Below, piece by piece: positions 11,864 through 22,595 of a stretch of 64,000 nt of DNA (its first letter is position 1; each line of letters starts with the position of its first letter). A program made the translations under genes and the position numbers. The DNA is from Coptis chinensis (Eukaryota; Streptophyta; Magnoliopsida; Ranunculales; Ranunculaceae): assembly GCA_015680905.1 (NCBI GenBank), contig CM027377.1:8270501-8334500 (forward strand), given 5' to 3'. A model generated the notes under the pieces. The model was given only the letters and a program-made list of their open reading frames with translations, was not told the origin of the DNA and made no database searches.

Positions 11864-11894
11864 CTAGCCATGCAACCCAACCTGTAGTCGGGCC
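11864..11894 (-). repeat. 3' terminus of a further minus-strand Helitron (Helitron 4)
   Basis: On the minus strand this reads GGCCCGACTACAGG, TTGGGTTGCATGG, then CTAG before T. The CCC.AC / GT.GGG hairpin followed by CTAG is a Helitron-type end. It abuts the start of Helitron 3 exactly. The body of this element would extend to higher coordinates, towards or across the RAP-like fragment. Its 5' end was not found. Confidence 0.5.
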
Positions 11895-14190
11895 TACTAT
11901 TTTAAAACTTAATATGTCTGGGCCTGTTAATTTTCAGGCTAAAGTATTTTAGTTGATGTACTTACTGCAAAAGTGCATTTGTATAATGAACAAGCGGTAA
12001 AAATTTACCGTCAGTTGTTTGACACTTCGAGTTATTCAGAATTTCAAACAAAAAGTGGGGCCAAATTTCATTAGAAGAGGGCCACTTTTTATGTGCTTAA
12101 TGCATTAACCCATTTTTGTATGATGAACAGGTGGTAACATTTTCTATTTTATTATGTTGGATCATGTTATAAACCTACCAAGATAAAATCTGACGCAATT
12201 GAATTACAAAATGAAGCAAGACATCTAATATTTCACAAAATCAAAATTACAAAACTTGCACTGAAACATAGTTGAGAGAACAACCATATTTGCTTGTCAA
12301 CCACAGCGAACAAACGTTAGCAAATGAGATGCCTTGTTTTCTTGTTGACCCTATAACAAATATCAACTTCCTCAAAACCACCCGTTAGCAATTTACACTC
12401 TCTTAATAAGTTTCCATAACCAATTCTCCTTACTGGTAATTAACATGTGTCACCTCAAGCGTATGACCCATATCTCTGTTATGGAATTAGTAAGATTGCG
12501 AAAGTTTTGCCTACGCCCTGCACTTTCCAATGCATCTCTCATCCCAATATTGATACCTACACAATTAGATGTAGCAACAACCATTAGTGATAGTTTTTAC
12601 TTTTTACCGTATCATGTGGTGGGAAAATTCATTTTTTATATATATTGTTTCCTCGTTTCGGCAGGGCAGTTAGGTTTGTCCACTGTTTGACAAAACTACT
12701 CCTTAGCTAGGCTTAACAATTACCCAATGGCAAACATTATTTGAATGACTTGAACAACATACTTAACACATACCATTTACAAATATTTTGTAGAGAACCC
12801 AAAACATTTTCATGACATTTATTTAAACTTATTGGAATAGTATCAATAACAAAAGCACATAATTTAGTAAACATCATAATGTGGTTCTATCAGTTAAGTT
12901 TACCATTCATGATCAGATGATCTATATCCCTAGAACATATAATAAATACAAAACTGAAGACAGTGAAGCAATCTACATAAATTTCTGCATACAACGGAAA
13001 ATAATTGACTGCATAAAAAAAAAAAAATTATGAATGAAAAGACTCTGAAGAGAAAAATGTGTGTATTGAATGCATGTCTAGTTAACTTGTGGTCGTGTTG
13101 GTGAGTTGTGAATTACTTTAAGAAAACCTATTTAGTAGTTAGAGCTTACGTCCGTGGAAGGCATCAACACTGTAACTCATTGAATAAAAGCTAACAAAAT
13201 ATTTATAAATTTTGATATGAGTAAGATACAATATTCATGGTTACAATGAAAACAAAATTCCACTAATCCACAACGCTTGGCTACATGCTGAAGATGGAAT
13301 CCTGATATGAAGAGAATTATTTGAACCCAACCAAAGATATGTGCAATGTTGGATACGCTAGTTAGAGAGTTTGGTTTAGTGAAAAGAATATGATCATGTA
13401 ACAATAAGTACTTGGAAATCTTAAATGCAACTGCTAACAGTGAAATAGCCAAAGCAGTTTGAAAAACAGGGTATACAACAACAATCAATACATCTATTCA
13501 TCTATGAAATAATTTAGAAGTTTGTAAGATATTCACTTCTCAAATTTGAGTTTAGCTATAGACATACCTGGATATCTGCGACAATTCGATCTCCAACCCT
13601 TGCCCAATGCAATGAATTTTAAAGTATGTTGTGTCTTCCATGAAAATATACATGGAAAAGTTAGTGATAGTGCTACACTAATTACTTAAGCAAATATTCA
13701 AAGTACCCATGATCTTATGTTAGTGATTATAAAGAAACCGGAAGTAGCCCAATTTTTGTCCTTCTCATAATAATGATAAAAAAGAAAAAGAATGCCACCA
13801 AATGATTATAAAAAGCATGCAAGCAACGTAACAAAGTTAAGAATGACATCTTTTGTTGGAAGAAAAGCCGAGTCATTGCGTTCGGACAGTCATAAACATC
13901 AGCCGTATTTAGGTTTACGGGTGCTATCTACAAATATTAAATAACCTAATCCCTCCCACTAGTAGGGGGAAAAAATTGATTTCAATTTCTATGTTTGCCT
14001 ATGTCAAGCAACCACCCCACATGCACCTTGAGAAATCAAGTACTACATCTGTTTATTTGAGTTCAAACAACAATAAGACGAGCCCTAAACCCTAAAACCC
14101 AAGAAGATGGGCTACGACCCTTTGGAATGAAGAAGTTGTTTTCTGATTAAACCTTTTTGCTCTCCCTGCCTTTGAAATTTTCTCTTCTAG
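11895..14190. other. AT-rich stretch without a recognised gene
   Basis: Several short open frames exist, including a hydrophobic one at 13177-13488 on the minus strand, but none has a motif or splice context that I trust. The stretch may be the interior of Helitron 4. No RNA gene is seen. Confidence 0.35.
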
Positions 14191-14195
14191 GTTAG

Positions 14196-14346
14196 TCCCC
14201 AGAGATAATTGAAGGTGTGGGTACTCAAGCTTCAAACACTGGTTTGCAAGATGAATCTGTTAGGCAAACATTATATCCTCCCTATATTGGTCTGAAATCC
14301 TTTGCTCCTCAAAGTGGCTCAGACTCTTCCATATGTGAGAGAAGAA
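14196..14346 (+). other. Candidate coding exon, unknown product
   Basis: An uninterrupted frame of about 50 codons, containing GLQDESVRQTLYPPYIGLKS and FAPQSGSDSSICERRK, runs from after a TTAG acceptor-like site to an AAG|GTGAGT donor at 14346/14347. The low-complexity background elsewhere makes this stand out, but no family is recognised. The better pyrimidine-rich acceptor (TCTCTTCTAG, ending 14190) puts an in-frame TAG at its start, which weakens the call. It could be a captured exon. Confidence 0.25.
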
Positions 14347-14487
14347 AGGTGAGTCAATTTTGCCAAGAACAGCGCGCATAAGACCAAGCTACATTCGCAA
14401 TCTGATCCCTGTTGAAATTAAGGGCGAAAGCAGGCCTATTTTCTTCTGATTTCATTTATTCTCCAGGGATGGATGTTTCTTTTTCTT

Positions 14488-15146
14488 TCAAGCAGCATCT
14501 GAGATTTCCAGCTTCCTTAAATGCATTGTCAAGGGAATGAAACAAAAGGTCAGCAGGCTCGTAAAGTGAAGCAAAAGCCCACAACAGTACACCTGAGCAA
14601 GCTCTTGCTCGCTGAAAGAGTGAATTATATCTGACGCTCTTTTTGACAATTCAGAGAAGAGGTCTGGAGCCGAGTGCTGCATTAGAGTGAATGCACCGGC
14701 CACATTGGCAACGTTCTGTGAATTGAACTCTCCTACTTTTGCAACAGCCACCTCTGCAACTCTATCCATCTTAGACAAATAAAGTAGCTCCCCTCTTATC
14801 TTAGACAGCGCCCAAGCTATATTCGAAATCCCCTGGGGAGAGCATTCTGGAACACCGACAAGAATAGACATGTCTCTTTGTCGAGCAAATGCCAACATAT
14901 GAGATCTCATCATGGACGTTTTCTCCATGTTCTTAGCAATCCAGTGTAGTGCGGTGGCAATGTTTAAAGGTGTGAGAGGTGAAGGGTCAAACCTTTGGTA
15001 ACAGCAGATATAGTCTCAGAAGTCGCTTCCAGTGCCTCTTTTGCAGTGCAGGAATCTACGATGGCTTTGTTCTCAATATCAGTATGAATAGAGACACTGC
15101 TCACTATCAAGGTGGGTTTTGAGAAAGAGAGTTTTTGAGAGGCCAA
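14488..15146 (-). pseudogene. RAP-like (octotricopeptide/RAP-domain family) gene fragment
   Basis: Minus-strand blocks match the middle of the plant chloroplast RAP protein, an RNA-binding protein involved in 16S rRNA maturation in Arabidopsis. Recognisable stretches are LHWIAKNMEKTSMMRSHMLA, QGISNIAWALSKIRGELLYL, FNSQNVANVAGAFTLMQHSA and DLFSELSKRASDIIHSFSEQ. The upstream block (about 15060-14965) contains KEALEATSETISAVTKGL and is joined by a frame change. The C-terminal RAP domain is missing: after SFSEQELAQVY the frame runs into unrelated sequence. It is a decayed partial copy, possibly carried by the minus-strand Helitron that ends at 11864. Confidence 0.7.
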
Positions 15147-16178
15147 AAAGCTTCGGTTTATGTTTACGTTTCTTTTCTTTTTTGTTTTTATACTTAATTA
15201 CCCCCAACGTACTATTCAAATATAGGCGTGTATTTGGTTTTTTATTTCCTAAATATGTGCAAAGACTAGCTAAACACACTGATAATGAGGCTAACTTGGT
15301 AAAGCACATAGTAATTATTTTTTAAGTGGAGACTTTTTTAAATTTTTTGCTGACGTGGCTCACTATGCATAGTATCCTGAAAAAAAAAACCGATATTAAT
15401 GTAGGTAGGATATAGATATAGATATAGATATAAAAATTATTTCATTATTTTCATAGACTAAACAAGCGGTATATAATTTGAGCACAAACGAGTGGAGAAC
15501 CATAGACAACGTTTCTCACCATTTTGATCGGCGTGATAATTATAATCCGGGATCAAATGTTTTGCTGATAATTAACGACATTTAGAGATTATGAAGAGTG
15601 AGATGATAACGAACAGGAATACAAGATTAATAGCAACAAATGCACAGTGCCACTTTACTGCTAACATATAAAACGCTGTACGTCTTCCGAGCAAGTGGGA
15701 AAGAATGTTACAAGAGAATTTGGGAGGAATAAGTACATCTCCCATTCCGACCAACATATATACAAGAACAAATGAGTTCCAAAACAGGACCATATGTTGG
15801 CATTCCAACCTAGAGACAAATGCTAGCTATAGCTATTTTTAGTCCAAATGCAACGCTCTCCTCGGACCTGCCATTATATTAGATCATCACAGCTTTCAGT
15901 TTCTAAATCTGCTAATATCTGGAACTGGTTACCTGAAGTTTTACTTCGGTCATTCCTCTTTTTGTTTGATCTAGTTCCTTTGCTAGAGCTAATCTTTTTC
16001 GTAAGGCTCGAGTGCTCGACCCCTTGCGGTCAGGTTTCTTGAAATTCGATTTCAACTCCTAATATTATCGACTCTGAGAAAGAACTCGGGGAAACAAGGC
16101 TTGGCACAAAAAAAAATTTGGACCTCGTTTGGGAGCCCAATTACCTTGAGAATGTGACCCTCCTTTTTGGATTATAAC
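15147..16178. other. Intergenic, no gene recognised
   Basis: AT-rich, with a short ATAGAT microsatellite around 15408-15432. Short frames on both strands show no motif. Confidence 0.4.
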
Positions 16179-16723
16179 CATAGCTAGTAAATTCGTGGAC
16201 GGCAAAAGTTCGATACGGCAATTATTCGCCTAAGATTCGAAATTTTCAACAATAATACTTTTAAATATTCGGTCCAATAAAACGCTAACGGTAAAAATAC
16301 GATATACGTGTTTTAAACGGGTATAATACGAATGCATTCTTTTAAAATTCGGCTTTATATTTTACATTTAAAATTTTGATATATAAGTATATAACGTTTT
16401 TATTTTTATTTTTACAATTTTATTCATGAAAAAATAATACAAATGTCAAATTTTTTGTTCTACTTACTATTACTAACACATTTATTTTTGGTTCCAACTA
16501 AGGCCCGGTTCAACCAATTCGCAAATTAAACCGTATCATTCAAAAATTTGCCAAATTATTCATTTTATTTGCCAAACCTTATAATTCGCGAATAATTCGG
16601 TTATTATAAGCCTGAACCAACCAATTCGCGAATTAAACCGTATCATTCAAAAATTCGCCGAATTATTCGTTTTATTCGCCAAACCTTATAATACGCGAAT
16701 AATTCGGCGAATTACTAGCTATG
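16179..16723. mobile_element. hAT-superfamily MITE with perfect 8-bp duplication
   Basis: The ends are CATAGCTAGTAAATTCG (16179-16195) and CGAATTACTAGCTATG (16708-16723), inverted repeats that differ by one base insertion. Both sides carry ATTATAAC (16171-16178 and 16724-16731), an exact 8-bp target duplication typical of hAT elements. The interior is non-coding and full of AATTCGCGAATAATTCGG-like words. About 545 bp. Confidence 0.85.
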
Positions 16724-16731
16724 ATTATAAC

Positions 16732-17797
16732 TAGTGAGATGACAACAAGTCTCGTTATCTGGCCATGAATTATAGCCTCTTGAAATTAATTCTAGTCCTT
16801 CAAGTAAGAAACTGCCATCACCTAACGTGCCCAACGCTTTGCAGCCCATTCTTTGTACCTGTAGAAACTTGATAGACAAAAAGTGGTTTTATTTCTCAAC
16901 TCCTGAATGCCTTCTTGGTTCAAAGATAGTCGGATAGTACACCAAAAACCCTAAGATTTGAATCCCTTCCTAAAAATTGGATTCTCTTACTGAATTAAAG
17001 CATCGTCAAGCAGTCTCTCCGACCAATTACGGTGGTACCAATTTTGTCTAAACTTTTGGTGTTCCACTGTTCCATCAACTTGACCCATTGTCATGGTCCG
17101 AAATATCGGAAAGTATTGGCCAATCAGTCAACCGATATGTTGAAATATTGTCGATATATAGTTGCAGTGAATTGGTTTGTTGCCAAATACCGTCCTGTAT
17201 CAATTGGTTCAAGAACAAGACGGCCTAGTTGGTAGTAACACTCATTTGTCAAGTCGTACTGGTTTTTACTGACGTTCTTATACAGCAGTAGATCCCAACT
17301 GTTTCAGTCGAGCATTTCCAGAGGCAGAACAATTGCCCTGTAAGTCTGTAACAAGATATAGTACCAGGAAGAACCATAATCTCAAACCAACCATGCTGAT
17401 CCATATAACAATAACTTGAGCCAGAGCACTGCATTTTTCATATAGAATTCGCTTCACATTGTAAGCTATAAAAGCAGCACACAAGGATCAAGGTTTTGCC
17501 CATACAATTTGTGAGACAGGGAATTTGTAAATGTACTGTTTGTTGATGCACCTTAATTATTAAGCTATTGGAGAGAACATATATGAAAGGGAGCAAGTAT
17601 GATAACAATGTAGTATTTCTATGGTTTTAATTAAACGTGAAGATAAAATTTTCAATTTTAGACGAGGGGAACTACAAAAACTAGAAAGTAAATTGTCTCA
17701 TTTATAAGAAGTCAAATATATCAAAGGTACTCAGAAACCAATCCGCAGACCGAATGATTGAAGAGGTGCAAAAAATCATCTAATATCATGTCACAAC
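16732..17797. other. Intergenic, 3' flank of the PsbP-domain gene
   Basis: No gene recognised. The part nearest 17797 is presumably the 3' untranslated region of the minus-strand PsbP-domain gene. No poly-A tract marks the end of the homology. Confidence 0.4.
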
Positions 17798-18535
17798 TTA
17801 ATTAGAGTCAATCGTCCTAAATGACTCGTGAATATGCTTGATCATTTCTTGGTCTCGGTTCCACTCTGGTGTAGGCGCATTAACAAAATGAGCATAGAGT
17901 TTGTTGTTTGCACAAGTTACCGAGATTAAGCTACGTGCACTCACTCCATCAATCTCATAAACATAATAGACTTGCCCTTTATCATCTTTTCTTTCTTCTG
18001 ATCGAACATCATCTGCACTAGAAATGAGATCTTGCAAATTAACATCTGATAATGCCAAGTTGTTTAGTACAGCATCCTTTGGTGCAAGTTGTCTAAACCC
18101 AGAGAGGTAGGTCAGGTACTCCTTTTCAGTTCTCTTCTTTGGGTTGTAAAACTCACTATCAGTTCCGTTAGTACCTTTCTCGACTTTTGACACTAGACGC
18201 TCTTTCCATCCATCAGGGACATCGTAGACATACTCGGCAGAGTCCTTTTTACTTGAATTTCCACCGTAGCCACCATAATTAGCTGCACTGGCAGCTGTGC
18301 CATAGTATATATTGTATGATGTTGTTGGGTCTGCAAAGGATGGAGCACTAGTTGATAGAATGACTGTTGCTGCAGCGGTGGCAAAGGCAACAGATAAAAC
18401 ATTTAAGGATGATTCAGTGTTGGTCAAACGGTTTGCGGCAACGGATTGAGTTTTAGTGAAAGGTGGACATAGATTTGACTTTGGAGGAGCTGAAGAAGAG
18501 GAAGAGAAGATAGCAGAAGAGAAAATGGATGCCAT
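17798..18535 (-). CDS. PsbP domain-containing thylakoid lumen protein (PPD4-like)
   Basis: Predicted protein of 245 residues from the ATG at 18535. The frame is also open upstream to an ATG at 18682, but MASIFSSAIFSSSS is a far better plastid transit peptide start. Residues 1-40 are Ser-rich. Residues about 43-68 form a hydrophobic thylakoid-transfer segment (VLSVAFATAAATVIL) ending in the cleavage-type APSFA, so the mature protein starts near residue 69. The rest matches the PsbP fold: EYVYDVPDGWKERLVSKVEK, FYNPKKRTEKEYLTYL, YYVYEIDGVS and the C-terminal LYAHFVNAPTPEWNRD. This resembles the Arabidopsis lumenal protein I recall as PPD4 (At1g77090), though the exact family member is not certain. 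PsbP-like proteins assist photosystem assembly or function; this member's role is unknown to me. The coding region has no intron. Confidence 0.85.
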   Translation of the reverse strand: MASIFSSAIFSSSSSAPPKSNLCPPFTKTQSVAANRLTNTESSLNVLSVAFATAAATVILSTSAPSFADPTTSYNIYYGTAASAANYGGYGGNSSKKDSAEYVYDVPDGWKERLVSKVEKGTNGTDSEFYNPKKRTEKEYLTYLSGFRQLAPKDAVLNNLALSDVNLQDLISSADDVRSEERKDDKGQVYYVYEIDGVSARSLISVTCANNKLYAHFVNAPTPEWNRDQEMIKHIHESFRTIDSN

Positions 18536-19592
18536 GGGACTATTGGTATCAAAAGTGGTGGTCATTCTTGCTTCTTTGTGTTTCTTTGTTTCAGGGATAA
18601 GATGGGCCCCTGTATTCTTCTTATCCATCTGACCATTTCCATTCAAAACTGAAGAATCTGCCACTAACGCTTTACTTTTCACCTTATATCACTCCTAGCA
18701 TTTAGCACTGGGCACTGAGATTAAAATTCCTAGTTCTATAGATATCTAAAACACACTGAAGTAATGACAACCTGTGGATTTACACTGATAAAACGGGAAG
18801 ACTTCCAATAAATTGCACTTTTTCAAGCTTACTGATTACATGATATATATCAGTCAGAGAACTCCCCTTTTTCAAGTTTTTATCTGTAGGATATGAAACT
18901 CCTAATCCTAACTCCCCTTCTTTGAGAACTCAGAAACTCTTTACCAGTTAGTAAGGCGCAAAACAATCATTAACGCTCACTACGAATATAAACCCAAAAA
19001 GATTTGGGCAAGATATTCAGATTTTTAGAAAGTCCGCAGGAAAACATGAAGTCATGAACATATTTATACACAATTTTTGATAGTTGTGAATTTGACAAGT
19101 TATGATAAATTGAACGCAATACTAAGTTTTCACCATGTCGAGCTATTGCTAGACTTCACTATTATCGGTTTCAGTTCCTAGCAGTTGTCGTCTTTCATAT
19201 AGAAGATACATTCTTCTGCCTGTGCACCAGATATACAATCACCAGCATTAGACAGAGCAGCTGTTTGTCTTTACTTTATCTAGTCATCGACACACTCAGG
19301 GAAATATTTGTGCATTGTACATCCAAGTATTACAAAGCGATCACTAGAACAACAAACCAACACCGTAACAGGAAAATCAGGCCCAATTGTGACAGACACA
19401 TTTAACATGCAAAGGCAAGGCGAGCTTCCAAAATATGGGCTAAACAGAAATCAAAGCTCTGTGCCACAGATAATATAATGTAAAATATGAGCCACAAGTA
19501 AAAGCATATGACAGCAACTGCTCGAAAATTACGATGAGCAACATTCGTATAGAAATAAAAATTTCATAGCTCAAATGCTGAAGGAATGTAAT
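18536..19592. other. Upstream region of the PsbP-domain gene and 3' flank of F-box gene 1
   Basis: Contains the in-frame upstream extension of the PsbP-domain gene (18536-18682), then AT-rich sequence without a gene. The part just left of 19593 should hold the 3' untranslated region of F-box gene 1. Confidence 0.4.
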
Positions 19593-20950
19593 CTACTTTG
19601 CTTTACTCTGACTTTTCTGCTCTCCATTACCAAAAGCACTGGGTGAGACGAGGCATGGGACAAACATGTTTGCATTGAAAGTTTTTGGAGACCCGGACAC
19701 CATAACAGTCTGGTATTTGCCCTTTTCTGGCAAATAAAGTGATAGATGATCTTTTCTATCAATCCCCAGTCCTAAGTTACCGAGTTTCACCTGAAACAAA
19801 TGATCAACACAATAACATACCCAATAGTACTTCACAGATTAGTAAGTATATATGGATCTAAAAACAAGTTCACTTACATGAAACAGGAAGTTGTTATCAA
19901 TCAGCACATCCTGCAGACCTACGTTATCGATGAAAGTATTATATGGCATTGTCATCGAATGGGAAGATTTGTAAAACTTGTAGTCCTTCTTGGTGTTGGC
20001 ATGTACTATTCTCCATACACAAAAATGCTCGCAGGAATTATGTTCAACTAAGGACAGGGAGCCCCCCAAATTAAGTAGGAACACTTTAGCAGGATATCTG
20101 ATGGCATCAATAATGGAGGAAGGGGGCTTTATAGTTTGGAAGTTCTCATCACAGAGGTCAAGGACAAGGATTTTGTCACACCCAGAATGATCTTCACTCT
20201 CAATCATCCAGTGAAGGGCTCCATCAAGAAATACTGACTTTGCAACACGGTCACATAATACCATGCCAGACAGATCTAACTCCCTCCATGAGCCTTCACC
20301 CAAAGTAATTATCTCACCTTTCATACATTGATCATTGCCAATGCGAAACTTGAAGAATTGAACGACTTTATACTTCTTGCTGGTGGAATCAAAACCGAAA
20401 CCAACCGAGAGATATGCAGCCTTCAAATCAAAACCTGTTTCAGGAAGCTCCAAGGATTCTCTAGTAATAGGGTTATATATGACAAGTGAAGCTGATTTGG
20501 AACATAAAGTGCTACACGCGAAAACACACAGTAAACCATGACAAGAACATAAAGTGATGCCGTAGTCCCCAGGCACATTGTCAACTGGAATCTCTTTACC
20601 TTTCCACTCATCTGACTGTATCAGAAATAAGCTGGTTACGGGCTCCATAGATTTAGGATTTAGAGGATCAATACATTGAGGTTGAAGGAGGATGCGACGG
20701 GGTAAACATAGTGATCTATTTAAGTGTTTTCCAATGAAGACAGGGTCCTTCGTCAAGGCGTACCAGCCCTTAGATAGTTAGATACACTCTTAAATCGCAC
20801 AATATCCTCTATGGTAAGCCTAGACAGGATATCAGAGATAAGCTCGGGTAGAAGACTCACTACTTCCTGTGTAGCATTACTTTGAACAGCAGCAACGCAA
20901 ACGCTTGCACCAGATTTTCTTCCCAGAGACAGTTCTTTCACTTTCTCCAT
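19593..20950 (-). pseudogene. F-box gene 1 (F-box plus F-box-associated domain), frameshifted
   Basis: F-box proteins bring substrates to SCF ubiquitin ligases by binding SKP1 through the F-box. The start ATG is at 20950. The F-box (LLPELISDILSRLTIEDIVR) is followed by an F-box-associated domain with YNPITRESLELPE, VGFGFDSTSKKYKVVQFFKF and GEIITLGEGSWREL. A GT-AG intron at 19791-19877 (phase 0, after FLFH) leads to a last exon (19790-19593) starting VKLGNLGLG and containing VPCLVSPSAFGN. The frame is lost inside the F-box: near 20764-20785 the minus strand reads TATCTAACTATCTAAG, a tandem 8-bp duplication where F-box gene 2 has none. Without it the frame would run into KGWYALTKDP. Otherwise the gene is open. 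It may be a recent pseudogene or an assembly error. Confidence 0.85.
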
Positions 20951-20976
20951 TCGAGAAAACGTTCCTAACCGGTCTA

Positions 20977-21480
20977 CTGCATAAACAGAAACATGCATAC
21001 ACAATTACACACCACTTATCTAACCTTCTGAGGACTATATTCATAATACATTAATACCACAGGTATGAAAATGCACAAATTGGAATCCTTATAATAAAAA
21101 AGTTTCAATAACTAAATGTAATACACGTTAACAAAGTATATTAATTATCCCAAGTATCAGAAAAATAAAGTTTTTTCTATTAAAAAAAGTTGCAAAAACA
21201 TAAAAGAAGTGTTGAAATGTTGAAATGTTGAACTGCCCCCACCCCCACCCAAATCCAGCTACAAAACCCCTCTTTATGAAACACCATAAACCAACAAAAT
21301 GAACAAACATTAAGCAAAACTAAATGATTACACATTAATATACAAAAGAAATAAGTATAGACGATGGAAGCATACCTTGCTTTCAAACGTTGTATAGAGG
21401 TTGGTGTTCTTCTTTCTTCTCCCAAAGGCCAAAATCCTCAGTTTGTTTCACAGTCTCTACTTTATAGCCCAAAGCTTATC
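20977..21480 (-). promoter_or_regulatory. 5' untranslated exon and leader intron of F-box gene 1
   Basis: On the minus strand an exon ending AAAGCAAG|GTATGC (donor at about 21376) and an acceptor TTTATGCAG|TAGACC (about 20977) frame a leader intron of about 400 bp. F-box genes 2 and 3 show a similar untranslated exon ending in AAG|GTAT, so the arrangement is shared. The transcription start was not identified. An open frame in the intron (21128-21425) is not considered a gene. Confidence 0.5.
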
Positions 21481-22160
21481 GAGAGAAAAAACAATTTTTA
21501 TATAATAAGAGACAAAATGAGAAAACAGAGGAAATGATCGAACGAGTGTAGTTGTTTTGAGCGGAAAACTTTTTGACTTTGACTCAAGTCCATCCCTGAG
21601 TCCTAGGTCCATTGCATCACTCGACCTTGGGGTCTGGTTTCGGTTTCGGTTGCGGTTCAATCGTACAAGTGTGGATAAACATTTCGGCTAAATTCTTGAA
21701 ATTTTTAGGATGTCGAAAGGAGAGATATGAATATTATCATGGCAAAATATCACACGAGTTAAAATGTACAAAGTGAAATCTTCGAATCAAAACGCCACGA
21801 AGACTGTAAGTTAATCAACACGGGTTTGTGTAATTGACTAATTGTATTGGACTGTTAGACTAGTCCGATTTCCACCATTTTTGGTTCCATTGATATTCTA
21901 GGACTTCGAGCAAGTAGCAAAAACTCAACATCACCATCCAAGGCGGCAGGACGGAGGAGAAACAACTCAACAAGAGCAAATGAAGCACCGGCCTCCTGAT
22001 CCATCTACAGGTTTGATCAAGAATTATGACAACATTACATCACCCACATTGGGGCTGGTATGGGTAAAATTTACAAAATGATAAACAATATCATCGAGAT
22101 CGAACGACCTTGATTATCAAGTTTAAGATACAAGCAACTTGAAATTTCATGCAGTTCCAA
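21481..22160. other. Promoter side of F-box gene 1, no gene seen
   Basis: Contains the presumed promoter of F-box gene 1 near 21481-21700. The rest holds no recognisable gene or repeat. Confidence 0.35.
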
Positions 22161-22169
22161 TAAATAATA

Positions 22170-22387
22170 GGGTTAACTAGTATTACCCCCCACTAGATGA
22201 GCCAATTAGGATTCCCCCCACTAGATGGAAAATTAGGGTTTCCCCCCTAAATACACACAAAAAAAAAGTCAAAATGGGTTGACCGAATTTTTTTTGTGTG
22301 TATTTAGGAGGGAGACCCTAATTTCCCATCTAGTGGGGGAGAAATCCTAATTGACTCATCTAGTAGGGGGGTAATACTAGTTCACCC
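22170..22387. mobile_element. Mutator-type fold-back MITE
   Basis: A 218-bp near-perfect inverted repeat. The left arm starts GGGTTAACTAGTATTACC and the right arm is its reverse complement with a few changes, leaving only a short loop around 22280. It is flanked by TAAATAATA on both sides (22161-22169 and 22388-22396), an exact 9-bp duplication typical of Mutator-like elements. It carries repeated CCCCACTAGATG motifs and no coding sequence. A transcript would form a long hairpin. Confidence 0.85.
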
Positions 22388-22595
22388 TAAATAATAAACA
22401 GGCTTAGTATGGAGAAAATATACTCGTGGGGTACTAAAAGACCATATCACTTGGTTGAATAGTGCAATAAAATTTGTATAGGTGTAGTTGGGGTGGTAAC
22501 CGACTTGAGGCAGATATACAACAAATAGCGCTCTAGTAGCCAGCATACGAGCAACAACATTGCTGTTAAAATTTACACAATCTAAATGACAAAAG

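Noticed and set aside
13177-13488. A 103-codon hydrophobic minus-strand frame
   Set aside because: AT-rich background readily gives hydrophobic frames; there is no motif, splice context or relation to neighbours.
17100-17200. Repeated ATATCG words suggesting another miniature element
   Set aside because: No inverted ends or target duplication could be found.
21128-21425. Two overlapping minus-strand frames upstream of F-box gene 1
   Set aside because: They lie in the leader intron of that gene, between a good donor and acceptor.
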